DNA of 64,000 bases from Carboxylicivirga linearis (GTDB taxonomy: Bacteria > Bacteroidota > Bacteroidia > Bacteroidales > Marinilabiliaceae). A model generated the notes under the pieces. It saw only the letters and a program-made list of their open reading frames with translations. It was not told the origin of the DNA and did no database searches. Each line of letters opens with the position of its first letter. Within the stretch, counting starts at the first letter, position 1. Below, in pieces: positions 8,811 through 17,839 of this stretch. Both the position numbers and the translations under genes were made by a program. Where the stretch lies: the NCBI RefSeq assembly GCF_018271995.1, contig NZ_JAGUCO010000004.1, forward strand, positions 288,544 through 352,543, given 5' to 3'.

Positions 8811-9998
8811 ATGTACGGTAAGTTTCAGGATTTCTTAAAAAATGAAATAGAAGGCATCAAAGAATCAGGCCTGTATAAAAACGAACGCATCATAACCTCT
8901 CCTCAGGGAGCTGAAATTCAGGTTGGCGGCAAAACAGTGTTGAACTTCTGTGCCAACAACTATTTAGGACTATCCTCTCATCCGCGTGTGGTTGAAGCCG
9001 GTCAGAAAGCTATGGACACACATGGTTACGGATTATCATCGGTTCGTTTTATTTGTGGAACACAGGATATCCATAAGCAATTAGAGGCTAAAATTGCCGA
9101 GTTTTTAGGAACAGAAGATACAATCTTATACGCGGCTTGCTTCGATGCTAACGGTGGTGTTTTTGAACCCTTATTTACCGATGAAGATGCCATCATCTCC
9201 GATGCATTAAATCACGCCTCTATCATTGACGGAGTGCGTTTGTGTAAAGCGGCTCGTTACCGATATAAGCATGCCGATATGGAAGACCTGGAGGAGCAAT
9301 TGAAAAAAGCTCAGGAGCAACGATTTCGTATTATCGTTACCGATGGTGTTTTCTCAATGGATGGTGATATTGCCAAACTGGATCAGATTTGTGATTTAGC
9401 TGATAAATACGATGCTTTGGTAATGGTGGATGATTGTCATGCTGCCGGATTTATTGGAAAAACAGGTCGTGGCACACACGAATATAACAATGTAATGGGA
9501 CGTGTTGATATCATCACCGGAACCTTAGGAAAAGCTCTGGGTGGTGCTTTAGGTGGATACACAACCGGTCGTAAAGAAATTATCGACATGCTACGTCAAC
9601 GCTCTCGTCCTTATTTATTCTCTAACTCACTGGCTCCTTCCATTATTGGTGCTTCTATGGAAGTTTTCAATATGTTGACAGAATCCACTGAGCTTCGCGA
9701 TAAAGTAATGGATAATGCTGACTATTTCAGAGCTAAATTAACTGAAGCTGGTTTTGATCTGAAACCAAGTAAATCAGCCATTGCAGCTTTAATGTTATAC
9801 GATGCTAAATTATCGCAGGAATTTGCCGCTCGCTTATTAGAAGAAGGAATCTATGTGATTGGATTCTATTATCCGGTTGTTCCAAAAGGAGAAGCTCGAA
9901 TACGTATTCAGCTATCAGCTGCTCACGAACGTCATCATCTGGATAAGGCTATTGAGGCCTTCATTAAAATAGGTAAAGAGTTAAAGGTGATAGAATAG
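8811..9998 (+). CDS. kbl: Glycine C-acetyltransferase (2-amino-3-ketobutyrate CoA ligase)
   Basis: A 395-residue PLP enzyme of the alpha-oxoamine synthase family. It splits 2-amino-3-ketobutyrate with CoA into glycine and acetyl-CoA, the second step of threonine breakdown. The start [20 protein letters not shown] is typical of Kbl. Visible active-site features are [14 protein letters not shown] (about 45-58), the cofactor-ring His and Asp near [11 protein letters not shown] (about 204-214), and PLP-binding Lys241 in [10 protein letters not shown]. No threonine dehydrogenase gene is adjacent. Related AONS or BioF activities are possible but the sequence reads as Kbl. A terminator follows at 10020. 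Confidence 0.93.
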   Translation: MYGKFQDFLKNEIEGIKESGLYKNERIITSPQGAEIQVGGKTVLNFCANNYLGLSSHPRVVEAGQKAMDTHGYGLSSVRFICGTQDIHKQLEAKIAEFLGTEDTILYAACFDANGGVFEPLFTDEDAIISDALNHASIIDGVRLCKAARYRYKHADMEDLEEQLKKAQEQRFRIIVTDGVFSMDGDIAKLDQICDLADKYDALVMVDDCHAAGFIGKTGRGTHEYNNVMGRVDIITGTLGKALGGALGGYTTGRKEIIDMLRQRSRPYLFSNSLAPSIIGASMEVFNMLTESTELRDKVMDNADYFRAKLTEAGFDLKPSKSAIAALMLYDAKLSQEFAARLLEEGIYVIGFYYPVVPKGEARIRIQLSAAHERHHLDKAIEAFIKIGKELKVIE

Positions 9999-10019
9999 TC
10001 CAAAGATTAAACAAAATAC

Positions 10020-10047
10020 AACCCCGATGCATTGCATTGGGGTTTTT
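10020..10047 (+). terminator. Terminator after kbl
   Basis: AACCCCgATGC pairs with GCATtGGGGTT, followed by TTTTT. It lies 21 bases after the kbl stop codon. Confidence 0.85.
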
Positions 10048-10098
10048 CATTTCTTTTGTTGTGATGAAGCTAAAAAGAAAATGCATTACTTTTAAGGC

Positions 10099-10779
10099 AT
10101 GAAAAGAAATAATATTCTAAAAGCTGGTTGTTTTCTGTTTCTATTCTCTTTTCTGGTGAATCTCTCTGTAGAAGGTCAAAAAAGAGATGTTTATATGGGA
10201 GGAAGAGTCGCAATGACCTTACCTACCAACATTGGAAAAGACAGCGAACTGCCCATGGGATTTAAAGATATGTCGACTACCGGAATTGAGGCTGCCTATT
10301 TCGGTCGTTGGTTTTACATGAAACGTTTAAGTCTGGGATGGGATCTGGCTTACCAGTTTCAATCCATTGATGAGGATTTTTGGAATGTTGAAAACAGAGG
10401 TGAAGTCACCGGCAACTATCAAACCATTCAATTACTGGTTGAAGGAAACTACTATTTCAGCAGTGATGAAATTCGTCCTTACCTGGGTATTACAACCGGT
10501 GCCTTTGCATTATTTAACCAACGAACTTATAGCTCCAGCAACGAAGCAGCTAATGCATCCAATACATACAAATATCAAAAAGTTATGCCGGGACTAGCTC
10601 CGCAGGCTGGTATTCTTTTTGAGATAGGAAGCAACACCTTTCTTGATATTCATGCCCGTTTGGTGTTAATGCCCAACCTTGATGAAGAATATGTTTATGA
10701 CGAAAATATTGGCGAAATATCAACCAATCCTCATGGCGCACAAAATCACCTCAGCCTGAGTATAGGACTGTTATTCTAG
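10099..10779 (+). CDS. Outer-membrane beta-barrel protein
   Basis: A 226-residue protein with a signal peptide (about 1-27, ending near VEGQ) and alternating aromatic/polar strands typical of an eight-stranded OmpA/OmpW-like barrel. The C-terminus [10 protein letters not shown] ends in Phe, as expected for barrel insertion by BAM. Substrate and role are unknown. Its stop codon overlaps that of the convergent chemoreceptor gene in a shared CTAG. Confidence 0.8.
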   Translation: MKRNNILKAGCFLFLFSFLVNLSVEGQKRDVYMGGRVAMTLPTNIGKDSELPMGFKDMSTTGIEAAYFGRWFYMKRLSLGWDLAYQFQSIDEDFWNVENRGEVTGNYQTIQLLVEGNYYFSSDEIRPYLGITTGAFALFNQRTYSSSNEAANASNTYKYQKVMPGLAPQAGILFEIGSNTFLDIHARLVLMPNLDEEYVYDENIGEISTNPHGAQNHLSLSIGLLF

Positions 10780-11903
10780 CTTATTTTAAAAAAGTGTAGC
10801 TTTCTCAATAACTCAGCAGCCTGGTTAGCCAGCTGATCAGATGTTGAATTCATTTCTTCTGATATAGCAGCGTTGCTTTGAGTGGTTACATTAATCTCCT
10901 GAATAGCCGAATTAATCTGATTGGCTCCTATATTTTGCTCTTGCGTAGAGGTAGTAATTTCTGTAATCAAATCAGCATTCTTTTCAATTAATGGCAGGGT
11001 ACTCTGTAATTTCTGCATCGCCTCTTCAGCTACTATATTTCCACTATCAGCCAATTCAAGAATTTCGTTAGCTGCCGCTTTACTTCGCTCAGCTAATTTT
11101 CGCACTTCTCCTGCAACTACAGCAAATCCTTTTCCTTCCTCACCGGCACGTGCAGCTTCAACTGCAGCATTTAAAGCCAATAGGTTGGTTTGAACAGCAA
11201 TCTCATCAATAATGGTTATCTTTTCACTGATAAGCTGCATGGCACTCAATGCTTTTTGTGTTTTATCAAAACTTTCAAGCACCGAATCATTGGCCTCTTT
11301 TGAATTACCTTGTGTATCATTCGCATTTTTGGCATTGGCATCTATATTAGCCGCCATTTCTTCCATGGATGAGGAAACCTCCTCAATACCCGACGCTTGT
11401 TGATTGGCACCTGTAGAAAGATCATTGGCCGTTGAACTGATGGTTTCGCTCATTCTACTCACCTCATTAGCTGAAATTTCAACTCCACTAATAGCGTTAC
11501 TGAGTTGGGTTTGTAATTCTCCTATGGAATTGTAGATATCTCGTATCTCTCCTTTCAAAGTGCCTTTAAAACTAACCTGCTCCTTTGCTATATTACCTTC
11601 GGAAATAAATTTAAGTTGTTGAACAATCTCTAGTAATGGTTTGCGCACCTGCTTATATACCATATACTGCAGTATAATGGTAGCACCAATTCCAACCACC
11701 ATGGCCACAGCGTAAGTGTATTGTTCCGGATAATCGTGTAGTAAACGACTATTGATAACGGTTAGAAAGACGTTTAGCATCCATAAGGCGCCAATACGAA
11801 AAAAGATACTATTCTTAAATAATAGCTTTAGCACAACATAACCTAAAGAAATAGCCACAAAGGCCAGAAATGCAATTCTCCCCCAAACAGATAAAAAAAT
11901 CAT
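10776..11903 (-). CDS. Methyl-accepting chemotaxis-type receptor without a large sensor domain
   Basis: A 375-residue protein. The N-terminus holds about three short hydrophobic helices (within residues 1-85) with only brief loops, so there is no classical periplasmic ligand domain. A HAMP-like linker follows (about 85-135), then the MCP signalling coiled coil. The CheA/CheW-binding tip is intact (about 232-270: [19 protein letters not shown], then [21 protein letters not shown]). It may sense a membrane or energy state, by analogy with small receptors. No che genes lie in the window. Confidence 0.88.
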   Translation of the reverse strand: MIFLSVWGRIAFLAFVAISLGYVVLKLLFKNSIFFRIGALWMLNVFLTVINSRLLHDYPEQYTYAVAMVVGIGATIILQYMVYKQVRKPLLEIVQQLKFISEGNIAKEQVSFKGTLKGEIRDIYNSIGELQTQLSNAISGVEISANEVSRMSETISSTANDLSTGANQQASGIEEVSSSMEEMAANIDANAKNANDTQGNSKEANDSVLESFDKTQKALSAMQLISEKITIIDEIAVQTNLLALNAAVEAARAGEEGKGFAVVAGEVRKLAERSKAAANEILELADSGNIVAEEAMQKLQSTLPLIEKNADLITEITTSTQEQNIGANQINSAIQEINVTTQSNAAISEEMNSTSDQLANQAAELLRKLHFFKIS

Positions 11904-12019
11904 AAAGTAATCTCAGTTGTTTATTGATCTTAATTTGCACATAAGCTCCCGACAAACAAACATGCAACAATCACATATTGATACGTTTAAACATACCTAA
12001 TGTTTCAACTAAGATAGAA

Positions 12020-12056
12020 CAAAAATGGCTGAACCAATCGGTCAGCCACTTTTTTT
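12020..12056 (-). terminator. Terminator of the Cys/Lys-rich mini-protein gene
   Basis: TGGCTGAACC (12026-12035) and GGTCAGCCA (12040-12048) form the stem. A-rich DNA at 12021-12025 becomes a T-run on the minus strand, and TTTTTTT at 12050-12056 gives a T-run on the plus strand too, so it can act in both directions. Confidence 0.75.
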
Positions 12057-12077
12057 AAATAATTTTAGGGAAAATGC

Positions 12078-12290
12078 TTACCCTTTTTTTTCTTCTTTTT
12101 TCTTGTCACAACACTTTTTTTCTGTGCATTCTTTTTTACATTCTTTCTTAGCTTCTTTATCACACTTCTTCTTTTTATCACACTTTTTCTCTGTTTTAAC
12201 AGGCTCCTGTGGTGCAACTTGAGCCATAGAAGGAGATGCAATTGCTAATGTGAAAAGTAATAAAAACGAAAATGCCATTGCCTTTTTCAT
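12078..12290 (-). CDS. Small secreted Cys- and Lys-rich protein
   Basis: A 70-residue protein with a clear signal peptide (1-23, cleavage after SMA). The mature 47 residues contain six Cys (37, 43, 51, 55, 60, 61) and about 19 Lys, in the rhythm KKCDKKKKCDKEAKKECKK. This looks like a metal-binding or thiol-rich periplasmic peptide rather than an enzyme. It is transcribed away from a sensor kinase whose periplasmic part also holds four Cys, so the two-component system probably controls it. A plus-strand frame covers most of it but has no signal or start context, so the minus strand is taken as real. Confidence 0.72.
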   Translation of the reverse strand: MKKAMAFSFLLLFTLAIASPSMAQVAPQEPVKTEKKCDKKKKCDKEAKKECKKECTEKKCCDKKKEEKKG

Positions 12291-12379
12291 AGTAGTATTA
12301 ATTTAATGATTTATAAAAGTTTTCTTTATTTGATGATTCAAAACTAGAATCATTAACTTCAAATTTAAGTTATAGAGTT

Positions 12380-12405
12380 GTTAATCGCTGTTAATGCGAT
12401 GTTAA
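12380..12405. promoter_or_regulatory. Triple GTTAA direct repeat in the shared promoter region
   Basis: GTTAAT, GTTAAT and GTTAAA start at 12380, 12390 and 12401, spaced 10 and 11 bases (about one helical turn). This is the usual layout for OmpR/PhoB-family regulators, which bind direct repeats. The site lies about 90 bases upstream of the mini-protein start and 28 bases upstream of the -7 box for the kinase gene, so it could serve both directions. The regulator encoded at 13686 is the obvious candidate. Confidence 0.5.
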
Positions 12406-12432
12406 ATTCAGATAACAAGATCTTTATTTAGG

Positions 12433-12440
12433 TAGCTTTG
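12433..12440 (+). promoter_or_regulatory. -7 box of the two-component operon
   Basis: TAGCTTTG matches TAnnTTTG. Transcription would start close to 12447, which makes the ATG at 12461 a more likely start than the upstream GTG at 12452. Confidence 0.5.
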
Positions 12441-12460
12441 TACCCAAGCAGGTGAATGTA

Positions 12461-13693
12461 ATGAAAAAAGAAAGAAATAATATCTGGTTAGCCATTAGTA
12501 CCTTCCTGGTATTGGCTGTTTTGCTGGGTATTCAGGTAGTGTACCTGTTAAAAGCAGCACACATGTCGGAGAAGAACTTCAACCATAGAGTGGTGATGGC
12601 TCTGAAAGACTCAAAAGATGAGTTAGCCCGGCGCATCTGTCCCGAGATGGATAACTTTTTGTGTGGTAAAGATTGCCCTAGAGCAACTAAACGAAACCGG
12701 GAGGCTGAAGTAGATAGCATTATCAGAGCCAACCTATGCATGTATCATCTGCCTTTAGACTTTACTTTTGTGGTTAGCGATAGTATAGGTGCAGCCAATA
12801 CCGATAAAATGTTTGCAGCTAAATTATATCAACAATCTCTCAATGGCCTCTTGCAGGAACAAGGTCTTGGTATTCAAATTCAATTCCCCGACAGAAATCG
12901 CTTTCTTTTGGGCCAAATGAAAGGCCTGTTTTTGGTTTCGGTATTTGCCATTGCCTTTTTAGTGTGGTCGTACATTATTCTCTTACGTATGATTCGTAGA
13001 GAGAAGCTTCAGATGGCTCATATGCGAGAATTTATCAATAACATGTTGCACGAGTTTCAAACTCCATTGGCTAATATTCGACTGGCAACCAACCTCATCA
13101 GAAAGAAAAAGAACGATACAGACAAAACAGAAGAGTATACCGGTGTGATATTAAATGAATACGACCGAATGCAAACTCATGTAAATGAGATATTGAATAT
13201 TTCGTGCGATTCACCGGAAAAATGCAAGAAAAATAAGATTGATATGAATACCATGCTTAAAGAGGTGGTTGAAAGTTATCAATACCAAATTCAGGAAAAA
13301 GATGGAATGATCAATCTGAATTTACGTGCCGAACAATCGGTTATTGACAGTAATAATGGCAGATTGGCACAGGTAATTTCAAACCTGATTGACAATGCAT
13401 TAAAGTACGTTGACAGATCACCGGTTATTAATATATCAAGCAACAATACTAAAAAAGAATTTATTCTTGAAGTTGAGGATAACGGTATTGGTATTGCAAA
13501 AAAAGATCAGCCTTATATTTTCGACCAGTATTACAGAGTGGGTACCGGAGATATACATGATGTAAAGGGTTTTGGATTAGGTCTTAACTTTGTTAAAAAA
13601 GTAATTGAAGAGCATAACGGACGAATTAAAGTAGAAAGTGTAGTTGGCAAAGGCTCAAAATTTATAATTATACTACCTTTAGCAAATGGCTAG
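12461..13693 (+). CDS. Membrane sensor histidine kinase with a Cys-containing periplasmic domain
   Basis: A 410-residue kinase. TM1 is at about 8-30 and TM2 at about 155-176. The periplasmic domain between them carries Cys60, Cys68, Cys72 and Cys93 in a CPEMDNFLCGKDC pattern that could bind metal or respond to redox. HisKA follows with phospho-acceptor His197 (MLHEFQTPLANIR), then a HATPase domain with the N box (NLIDNALKY), DNGIGI and GFGLGL. The start chosen is the ATG inside the GTG-initiated longer frame (12452), because the -7 box lies just upstream. It overlaps the regulator gene by eight bases. Bacteroides RprX is a possible relative, but I do not assign the name. Confidence 0.9.
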   Translation: MKKERNNIWLAISTFLVLAVLLGIQVVYLLKAAHMSEKNFNHRVVMALKDSKDELARRICPEMDNFLCGKDCPRATKRNREAEVDSIIRANLCMYHLPLDFTFVVSDSIGAANTDKMFAAKLYQQSLNGLLQEQGLGIQIQFPDRNRFLLGQMKGLFLVSVFAIAFLVWSYIILLRMIRREKLQMAHMREFINNMLHEFQTPLANIRLATNLIRKKKNDTDKTEEYTGVILNEYDRMQTHVNEILNISCDSPEKCKKNKIDMNTMLKEVVESYQYQIQEKDGMINLNLRAEQSVIDSNNGRLAQVISNLIDNALKYVDRSPVINISSNNTKKEFILEVEDNGIGIAKKDQPYIFDQYYRVGTGDIHDVKGFGLGLNFVKKVIEEHNGRIKVESVVGKGSKFIIILPLANG

Positions 13694-14366
13694 AATTCTA
13701 TTGGTTGAAGATGATACAAGTATGGGATTTTTACTTGTAGATTTTTTGGAAACTAACGGTTTTGATGTAAAGTTATACAAAGAAGGCATCAAAGGACTGG
13801 AAGCATTTGAAAAACACACCTTTGATTTTTGTATTTTGGATGTGATGCTTCCGGGAATGGATGGCTTTACCATTGCTGAAAACATCCGTAAGGTGAATAA
13901 GCGAATACCCATTATCTTCCTCACTGCACGTGCAATGAAAGAAGATAAAATCAAGGGTTTTAACCTGGGCGTTGATGACTATGTTACCAAACCTTTTGAT
14001 GAGGATGAACTATTACTTCGTATAAAAGCTATTTTAAACCGTATTCAACTTAAGGAAGAAGACCTGACTACCGAATTCTCCATTGGCAAATACCATTTTG
14101 ATTCAGCTAATCAAATGCTGACACTGGACGATGATGCCAAACGCCTCACTCAAAAAGAAAGTGATGTACTAAAAATGCTTTGCCAATCGATGAATAACAT
14201 CGTTCGTCGAGAAGATATCCTGGTTGCTATCTGGGGCGAAAACGACTATTTCCACGGTCGCAGCCTGGATGTATTTATTGCCAAACTGCGCAAATATCTT
14301 AAAAACGACGAGAGTGTTAACATCGAAAATGTTCCTAAAGTAGGCTTTGTATTAAACACAGATTAA
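13686..14366 (+). CDS. OmpR/PhoB-family response regulator
   Basis: A 226-residue regulator. The receiver domain (1-120) has the acidic pair in LLVEDD, phospho-acceptor Asp52 (CILDVMLPGMDGF), Thr in FLTAR and Lys in VTKPFDEDEL. The C-terminal winged-helix domain (about 130-226) contains RLTQKESDVLKML and HGRSLDVFIAKLRKYL, typical of OmpR-type DNA binding. It is translationally coupled to the kinase at 12461. Likely targets are the GTTAA repeats at 12380-12405. Its stop overlaps that of the convergent MFS gene. Confidence 0.93.
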   Translation: MARILLVEDDTSMGFLLVDFLETNGFDVKLYKEGIKGLEAFEKHTFDFCILDVMLPGMDGFTIAENIRKVNKRIPIIFLTARAMKEDKIKGFNLGVDDYVTKPFDEDELLLRIKAILNRIQLKEEDLTTEFSIGKYHFDSANQMLTLDDDAKRLTQKESDVLKMLCQSMNNIVRREDILVAIWGENDYFHGRSLDVFIAKLRKYLKNDESVNIENVPKVGFVLNTD

Positions 14367-15673
14367 GCATTCTTCTTAATTGGAGAATTGGCCTTAATTG
14401 AACCAATAGCAATAACCAGTAATAAAGCCAGTCCTAAATATGAAATGGTACCATACTGATTGCTTAAATTAAAAGACAAGCTAAACAGGTAAGGTCCTGC
14501 TGCACTTCCCATCACCAACATCGACATGGCTTTACCTGAGATTGCACCCAAATGCTGACGACCATAATAGCGTGGCCATACCAACGACATTAAAACAGCA
14601 AATAAACCGCCCGTTAAACCAAAGCCAACTATCACCATATAAAATCCAATACCTGATTGCAAAAATAGCAATCCTATTGTGGCCATTATAGCTCCTGAAA
14701 TCATAGCATATAAAAGAATCTTCAGCTTTACCCAGTCGCTGATAATATTACCCACAAAAGAAACAATGGTTGAAACAATAGTAATAGGGATAAAAATACC
14801 TATTGCAACATCTCTGTCGTAACCGGCTTCGGCATAAATACTAACCACATGAAAAGTAAAACCGGTAACAAAAAACGAATGAAACGAAAGGATCAGCGCA
14901 TACATCCAAAAGCTACGTGTTTGAATAGCTTCTGGCAATGAGAAATTTTGTTCTGATGTTTGCGGTGCCTTATTTTTTGTTTGAACAGATGAATGTCCAT
15001 CCACCTCCAAACCATATTTTTCAGGATTATCCTTATAAAATAGAAATATCAGAATCAATACCAATACTAAAGACGCGGCCATTATTCGCCATGCCCCCTG
15101 CCAACCATTATCCTGAATAATACCGTCAATTATCAGCGGTGAGATGGAAAATCCAAAAGCCATGCTGATACTGATAATGGAATTAACACGACCACGTAAG
15201 CGATCAAACCATTTCATCACCATATTGCGCGACACCATAGTAAGTACCCCTTGCCCGCTAAAGCGCAACATAGAAAACAAAACCGACATCAAAACAAAGG
15301 GTATGGACCAATGACGGAAGTGAAACAACAAAAACAAGCCTTCGCTAATCATCTGGCTATACGAGCATAATATCAACGTAGCACCTAACAATACAATGGA
15401 TAAAAAAGCTGACAATACAACTCCATATCTATCGTATATTTTACCGGCATAAGTTAAAAACAACGAACTAACAAAAGTACCAATCCCATATGCAAGGCTA
15501 AACTGATCGCGTGTTAAACCTAAGGCGTCTTTAACCGGATCGGTAAAAGTGGACACCCCAATGGTCTGCCCCGGAATACTTGCAAGGACTCCAATGGTTC
15601 CGAAAAAAAGTACGATATAGCCGTAATAAAAGGAGAAAGATTGTGGTTTGATTAATGCCCCTGTTTTTTTCAT
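14363..15673 (-). CDS. MFS transporter, monocarboxylate/oxalate-formate type
   Basis: A 436-residue protein with about 12 hydrophobic segments in two halves and a soluble loop in the middle (about 220-245). The first half carries an MFS motif-A-like loop (GKIYDRYG) and FTDPVKDALGLTRDQFSLAYG, similar to the OFA/monocarboxylate group of the major facilitator superfamily. It should be a proton- or exchange-driven carrier of small organic acids in the inner membrane; the substrate cannot be read from sequence. No operon partner. Confidence 0.85.
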   Translation of the reverse strand: MKKTGALIKPQSFSFYYGYIVLFFGTIGVLASIPGQTIGVSTFTDPVKDALGLTRDQFSLAYGIGTFVSSLFLTYAGKIYDRYGVVLSAFLSIVLLGATLILCSYSQMISEGLFLLFHFRHWSIPFVLMSVLFSMLRFSGQGVLTMVSRNMVMKWFDRLRGRVNSIISISMAFGFSISPLIIDGIIQDNGWQGAWRIMAASLVLVLILIFLFYKDNPEKYGLEVDGHSSVQTKNKAPQTSEQNFSLPEAIQTRSFWMYALILSFHSFFVTGFTFHVVSIYAEAGYDRDVAIGIFIPITIVSTIVSFVGNIISDWVKLKILLYAMISGAIMATIGLLFLQSGIGFYMVIVGFGLTGGLFAVLMSLVWPRYYGRQHLGAISGKAMSMLVMGSAAGPYLFSLSFNLSNQYGTISYLGLALLLVIAIGSIKANSPIKKNA

Positions 15674-15795
15674 GTCGCAAAGGTATCACATTCAGGTTGC
15701 AATACTGAATATAGTGAGTAGCTTGTGGCACTTTTTAAGATTTGTTAATAATACAGGCCTGATATTTGTTGTTTAAAGACACTAAAAGAGATAAG

Positions 15796-16767
15796 ATGAG
15801 AAAATTGATTGTTTTTGTTGCTATCGCACTTTGCGTCATCACTATGAACGCAAGCATAAAACCAGAAGTACTTCAAACAGTATCAAAATATCCTGGTTCG
15901 ATAAAAAAGACCGAACAACTGGCCGAACGAATCAATAAAGATTTCACATCGGATGAAGATAAGGCTGCTGCTATCTATACCTGGATTGCTTTAAACATTG
16001 AGTATGATGTTAAGAGTTTTTTCTCCAACAAAAACACATCGGTTAAATATTCATATCAATCGCTTGAAGAAAAAGAGGCCAAAGAAAAAGAGATTCGTGA
16101 TAAAATGGTTCACACAACCTTACGCAAGAAAAAAGCGGTGTGCGAAGGGTATGCCTATTTGTACAAAGCAGTATCCGATTTATGCGGTTTGGAAAGTGTT
16201 ATTATCAGTGGATCTTCTAAAAACAATTACAAGCTGATTGGTCGTGAACCCAAGGGAACCGATCATGCCTGGAATGCGGTAAAGATAAATAACCAGTGGT
16301 ACCTGATCGACGCTACCTGGGGAGCCGGATCGGTTGATCCCTCCACCCGAAAATTTATTAAAGAATTTACCGATGGCTATTTTATGATGCCTGCTGATCG
16401 TTTTTTCTCGCAGCACTTTCCTAAGGATGAAGAGTGGAGTTTTGTAAACATGAGTGCCAAGGACTTTGCTGAATTACCTTACTACCATCACGCCTATCTT
16501 TTGTCGGATGACGAATTAATCACACCTGAGAAAGGCATTATTAAAAAAGTAAAAAAAGGTGAGATACCATTCAGGCTAAGAACTAAAAAGAATATTATAA
16601 ATCTTTATTTTGCTTTTGACAGAGCAAAAAAATCAACCTTGATCGAATTTACTAAAAAAGGTGATGAAGTAACTTTTACTGTTCCGGTTGAAAACCGCAA
16701 ATCAGGTTATTTTACTGTTTTTGCAGATGGTGAAGCGTTATTTTCCTTCAAATTGAGGACCAAATAA
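15796..16767 (+). CDS. Secreted transglutaminase-like protein
   Basis: The start is placed at the ATG at 15796; a longer frame begins with TTG at 15766, but MRKLIVFVAIALCVITMNAS forms a good signal peptide only from the ATG. The transglutaminase-like core holds the catalytic triad: Cys116 in KAVCEGYAYLYK, His157 in TDHAWNAVKI and Asp172 in WYLIDATWGAG. The C-terminal third (about 225-323) is a beta-rich domain. Family members are papain-fold peptidases or amide-forming enzymes of the cell envelope; the substrate is unknown. A hairpin follows at 16778. Confidence 0.85.
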   Translation: MRKLIVFVAIALCVITMNASIKPEVLQTVSKYPGSIKKTEQLAERINKDFTSDEDKAAAIYTWIALNIEYDVKSFFSNKNTSVKYSYQSLEEKEAKEKEIRDKMVHTTLRKKKAVCEGYAYLYKAVSDLCGLESVIISGSSKNNYKLIGREPKGTDHAWNAVKINNQWYLIDATWGAGSVDPSTRKFIKEFTDGYFMMPADRFFSQHFPKDEEWSFVNMSAKDFAELPYYHHAYLLSDDELITPEKGIIKKVKKGEIPFRLRTKKNIINLYFAFDRAKKSTLIEFTKKGDEVTFTVPVENRKSGYFTVFADGEALFSFKLRTK

Positions 16768-16777
16768 TAGTTAAGAT

Positions 16778-16808
16778 AAAACGCCCTGCTTGAAAGCAAG
16801 GCGTTTAC
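16778..16808 (+). terminator. Hairpin between convergent genes
   Basis: AACGCCcTGCTT pairs with AGCAaGGCGTT around a three-base loop. The T-run after it is short, so it is only a moderate terminator for the transglutaminase-like gene. Confidence 0.55.
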
Positions 16809-16829
16809 TCAATCATCCCACAGCGTTAC

Positions 16830-17309
16830 TTATGCTTCGGCTACTGCTGTGCGGGCAATTTTAATTACAGTAGGGTGCACAAGCCGCTGATAATCTTTAT
16901 ATGTCATCTGTATCAGCTCTGCATGGTTGCAGGCATTAAAAGCGATGTTGGTGTCTTCGGTAAGCTTCTCAGCAACAAACACCTCCAAATTGTATAGGTT
17001 TCCGAAAGGAGGCTGAGCTCCAACTTCACAGTCTTTAAAAACATCTTTAAATTCACTCTCGGTAGCCAAACGAACATCTTTGGCTGCAGTGGCTCGTTTC
17101 AGTTCATCCAAATCCAGTTGATAAGATGCCGGCAATACTGCCATAGCAATTTTACCGTCAATTTTAATCACTACTGATTTGGCAATTTCATTTCCAGAAA
17201 TATGTGCATAAGCGGCTGTTTTTTGCGCAGTATAAGCCCTCGAGTGCACAATTCTCTTGTAATTGATTCGTTCTCGGTTGAGGAATTCCTCTAGGCGTGT
17301 AAATGGCAT
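16830..17309 (-). CDS. YbaK/EbsC-family aminoacyl-tRNA deacylase
   Basis: A 159-residue single-domain protein of the YbaK/ProX editing superfamily. These enzymes remove wrong amino acids from tRNA, for example Cys- or Ala-tRNA(Pro). The typical features are HSRAYTAQKTAAYAHISGNEIAKSVVIKIDGK in pieces: a His near residue 22, the invariant Lys in the AKSVVIK strand, and GAQPPFGNLYNL (about 117-128), the substrate-pocket glycine loop. The exact specificity is not readable. Cytoplasmic, with no partner gene. Confidence 0.85.
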   Translation of the reverse strand: MPFTRLEEFLNRERINYKRIVHSRAYTAQKTAAYAHISGNEIAKSVVIKIDGKIAMAVLPASYQLDLDELKRATAAKDVRLATESEFKDVFKDCEVGAQPPFGNLYNLEVFVAEKLTEDTNIAFNACNHAELIQMTYKDYQRLVHPTVIKIARTAVAEA

Positions 17310-17399
17310 AATTTTTCCTCCAAATTAAAAAGGTACAAAGTATATTTTGACTAAAAATGCCTTTAGAATTTACAACATTTTCAAACGGTTGTAAAGAGG

Positions 17400-17407
17400 T
17401 ATTTTTG
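17400..17407 (+). promoter_or_regulatory. -7 box upstream of the 17471 gene
   Basis: TATTTTTG matches TAnnTTTG. The -33 position is only T-rich. It would drive the two small genes at 17471 and 17839. Confidence 0.4.
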
Positions 17408-17470
17408 TATTTAGTTTAAAAATGCCAATTTTGCGCTCAAATAGATTTGATGATGGGCAAGGGAAAAATT

Positions 17471-17839
17471 ATGAGCCAGGAAGAACTACATTTTCTGGGT
17501 ATTAAAGTGGTATATAAAGATATGGTTGACAAAGGATACAAAGTGCTTAATGTTCGCAAAGAAACCGATGTGAATCCTCAAATACTGGCCACTAAAGACG
17601 ATCAGCGATATTTTGTTGTTGTGCGCACAACCGCATACCCCGATATGGGCATTTTGGTTCCTCATGTTGCTGCCGATGTACTGAAACATGGAACCAAACA
17701 CAATGCTATTTGTTTGTTTGCCAGTGTGGGTATTGCCAATGCCGAAGGTGAGACTGATGAAGAAATGGGTAAACCCGAGGTAGATGGCGAATACTATATC
17801 AATTACAAAGGACTACAAGATTTTCCAAAATACTCGTAA
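17471..17839 (+). CDS. Small cytoplasmic protein of unknown function
   Basis: A protein of about 122 residues without a signal peptide or membrane segment. The start chosen (MSQEELHFLG) has AAGGGA seven bases upstream; ATG codons at 17450 and 17453 and a TTG at 17447 are alternatives. It alternates beta strands and helices: a strand YFVVVRTTAYPD, then VPHVAADVLKHGTKHNAICLF, with an acidic loop GETDEEMGKPEVDG. I do not recognise the family. Its TAA stop overlaps the ATG of the next gene (TAATG), so the two are translationally coupled. Confidence 0.7.
   Translation: MSQEELHFLGIKVVYKDMVDKGYKVLNVRKETDVNPQILATKDDQRYFVVVRTTAYPDMGILVPHVAADVLKHGTKHNAICLFASVGIANAEGETDEEMGKPEVDGEYYINYKGLQDFPKYS

Noticed and set aside
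12025..12222. A plus-strand gene over the Cys/Lys-rich mini-protein
   Set aside because: Its Phe/Ser-rich product is the complement of Lys/Cys codons; the minus-strand frame has a signal peptide and good start context.
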